Positions 6,459-6,463 of a stretch of 6,463 nucleotides of DNA are shown here, piece after piece. Origin of the DNA: Scatosoma sp045128055 (GTDB lineage: Bacteria > Bacillota > Clostridia > Christensenellales > Borkfalkiaceae); NCBI GenBank assembly GCA_045128055.1, contig JBGVRC010000145.1, positions 1-6,463 of the forward strand. The letters are read 5' to 3'. The stretch's first letter is position 1. Every line of letters starts with the position of its first letter. Both the position numbers and the translations under genes were made by a program. The notes beneath the pieces are model-generated. The model saw nothing but the letters and a program-made list of their open reading frames with translations. It did not search any database and was not told where the DNA came from.

Positions 6459-6463
6459 GAAAG

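Noticed and set aside
1..6463. Mobile element, CRISPR array, tRNA or rRNA, defence system
   Set aside because: No terminal repeats, transposase or integrase, spaced repeats or RNA-gene folds are visible; the genes are ordinary metabolic and transport genes.

Overview
The window looks like part of a Bacillota (probably Clostridia-type) chromosome from a plant-polysaccharide user. This is inferred from the gene content, strong AGGTGGTGA-type ribosome binding sites, the uniform TAA stops, moderate-to-low GC and AT-rich intergenic DNA. No sequence search was possible, so the taxon is not fixed.

Positions 2-5576 hold five tightly packed + strand genes that read as one pectin/galacturonate operon. 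In order they are the C-terminal part of a GH28 (polygalacturonase-like) glycosidase cut by the left edge, tagaturonate reductase (uxaB), a YitT-family membrane protein, altronate dehydratase (uxaA) and a 12-helix MFS transporter. Gaps are 10, 4, 1 and about 46 nt. GH28 would release galacturonate from pectic fragments and the MFS protein may import the acid or a derivative. UxaB reduces tagaturonate to altronate, and UxaA dehydrates altronate to 2-keto-3-deoxygluconate (KDG). The isomerase (UxaC) that makes tagaturonate, and the KDG kinase and aldolase (KdgK, KdgA), are not in the window. The operon promoter is also off the left edge.

Positions 5577-5629 are a short convergent spacer with a hairpin that can terminate transcription from both sides. 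Positions 5630-6313 on the - strand encode PurC (SAICAR synthetase) of de novo purine synthesis, unrelated to the operon. It has a clear extended -10 promoter at 6362-6390 and a single PurBox-like core in its leader. Positions 6391-6463 are AT-rich, non-coding as far as visible, with one 8-bp inverted repeat.

No RNA gene, mobile element, CRISPR array or clearly new system is visible. The point most worth following is the YitT-family gene of unknown function placed between uxaB and uxaA.
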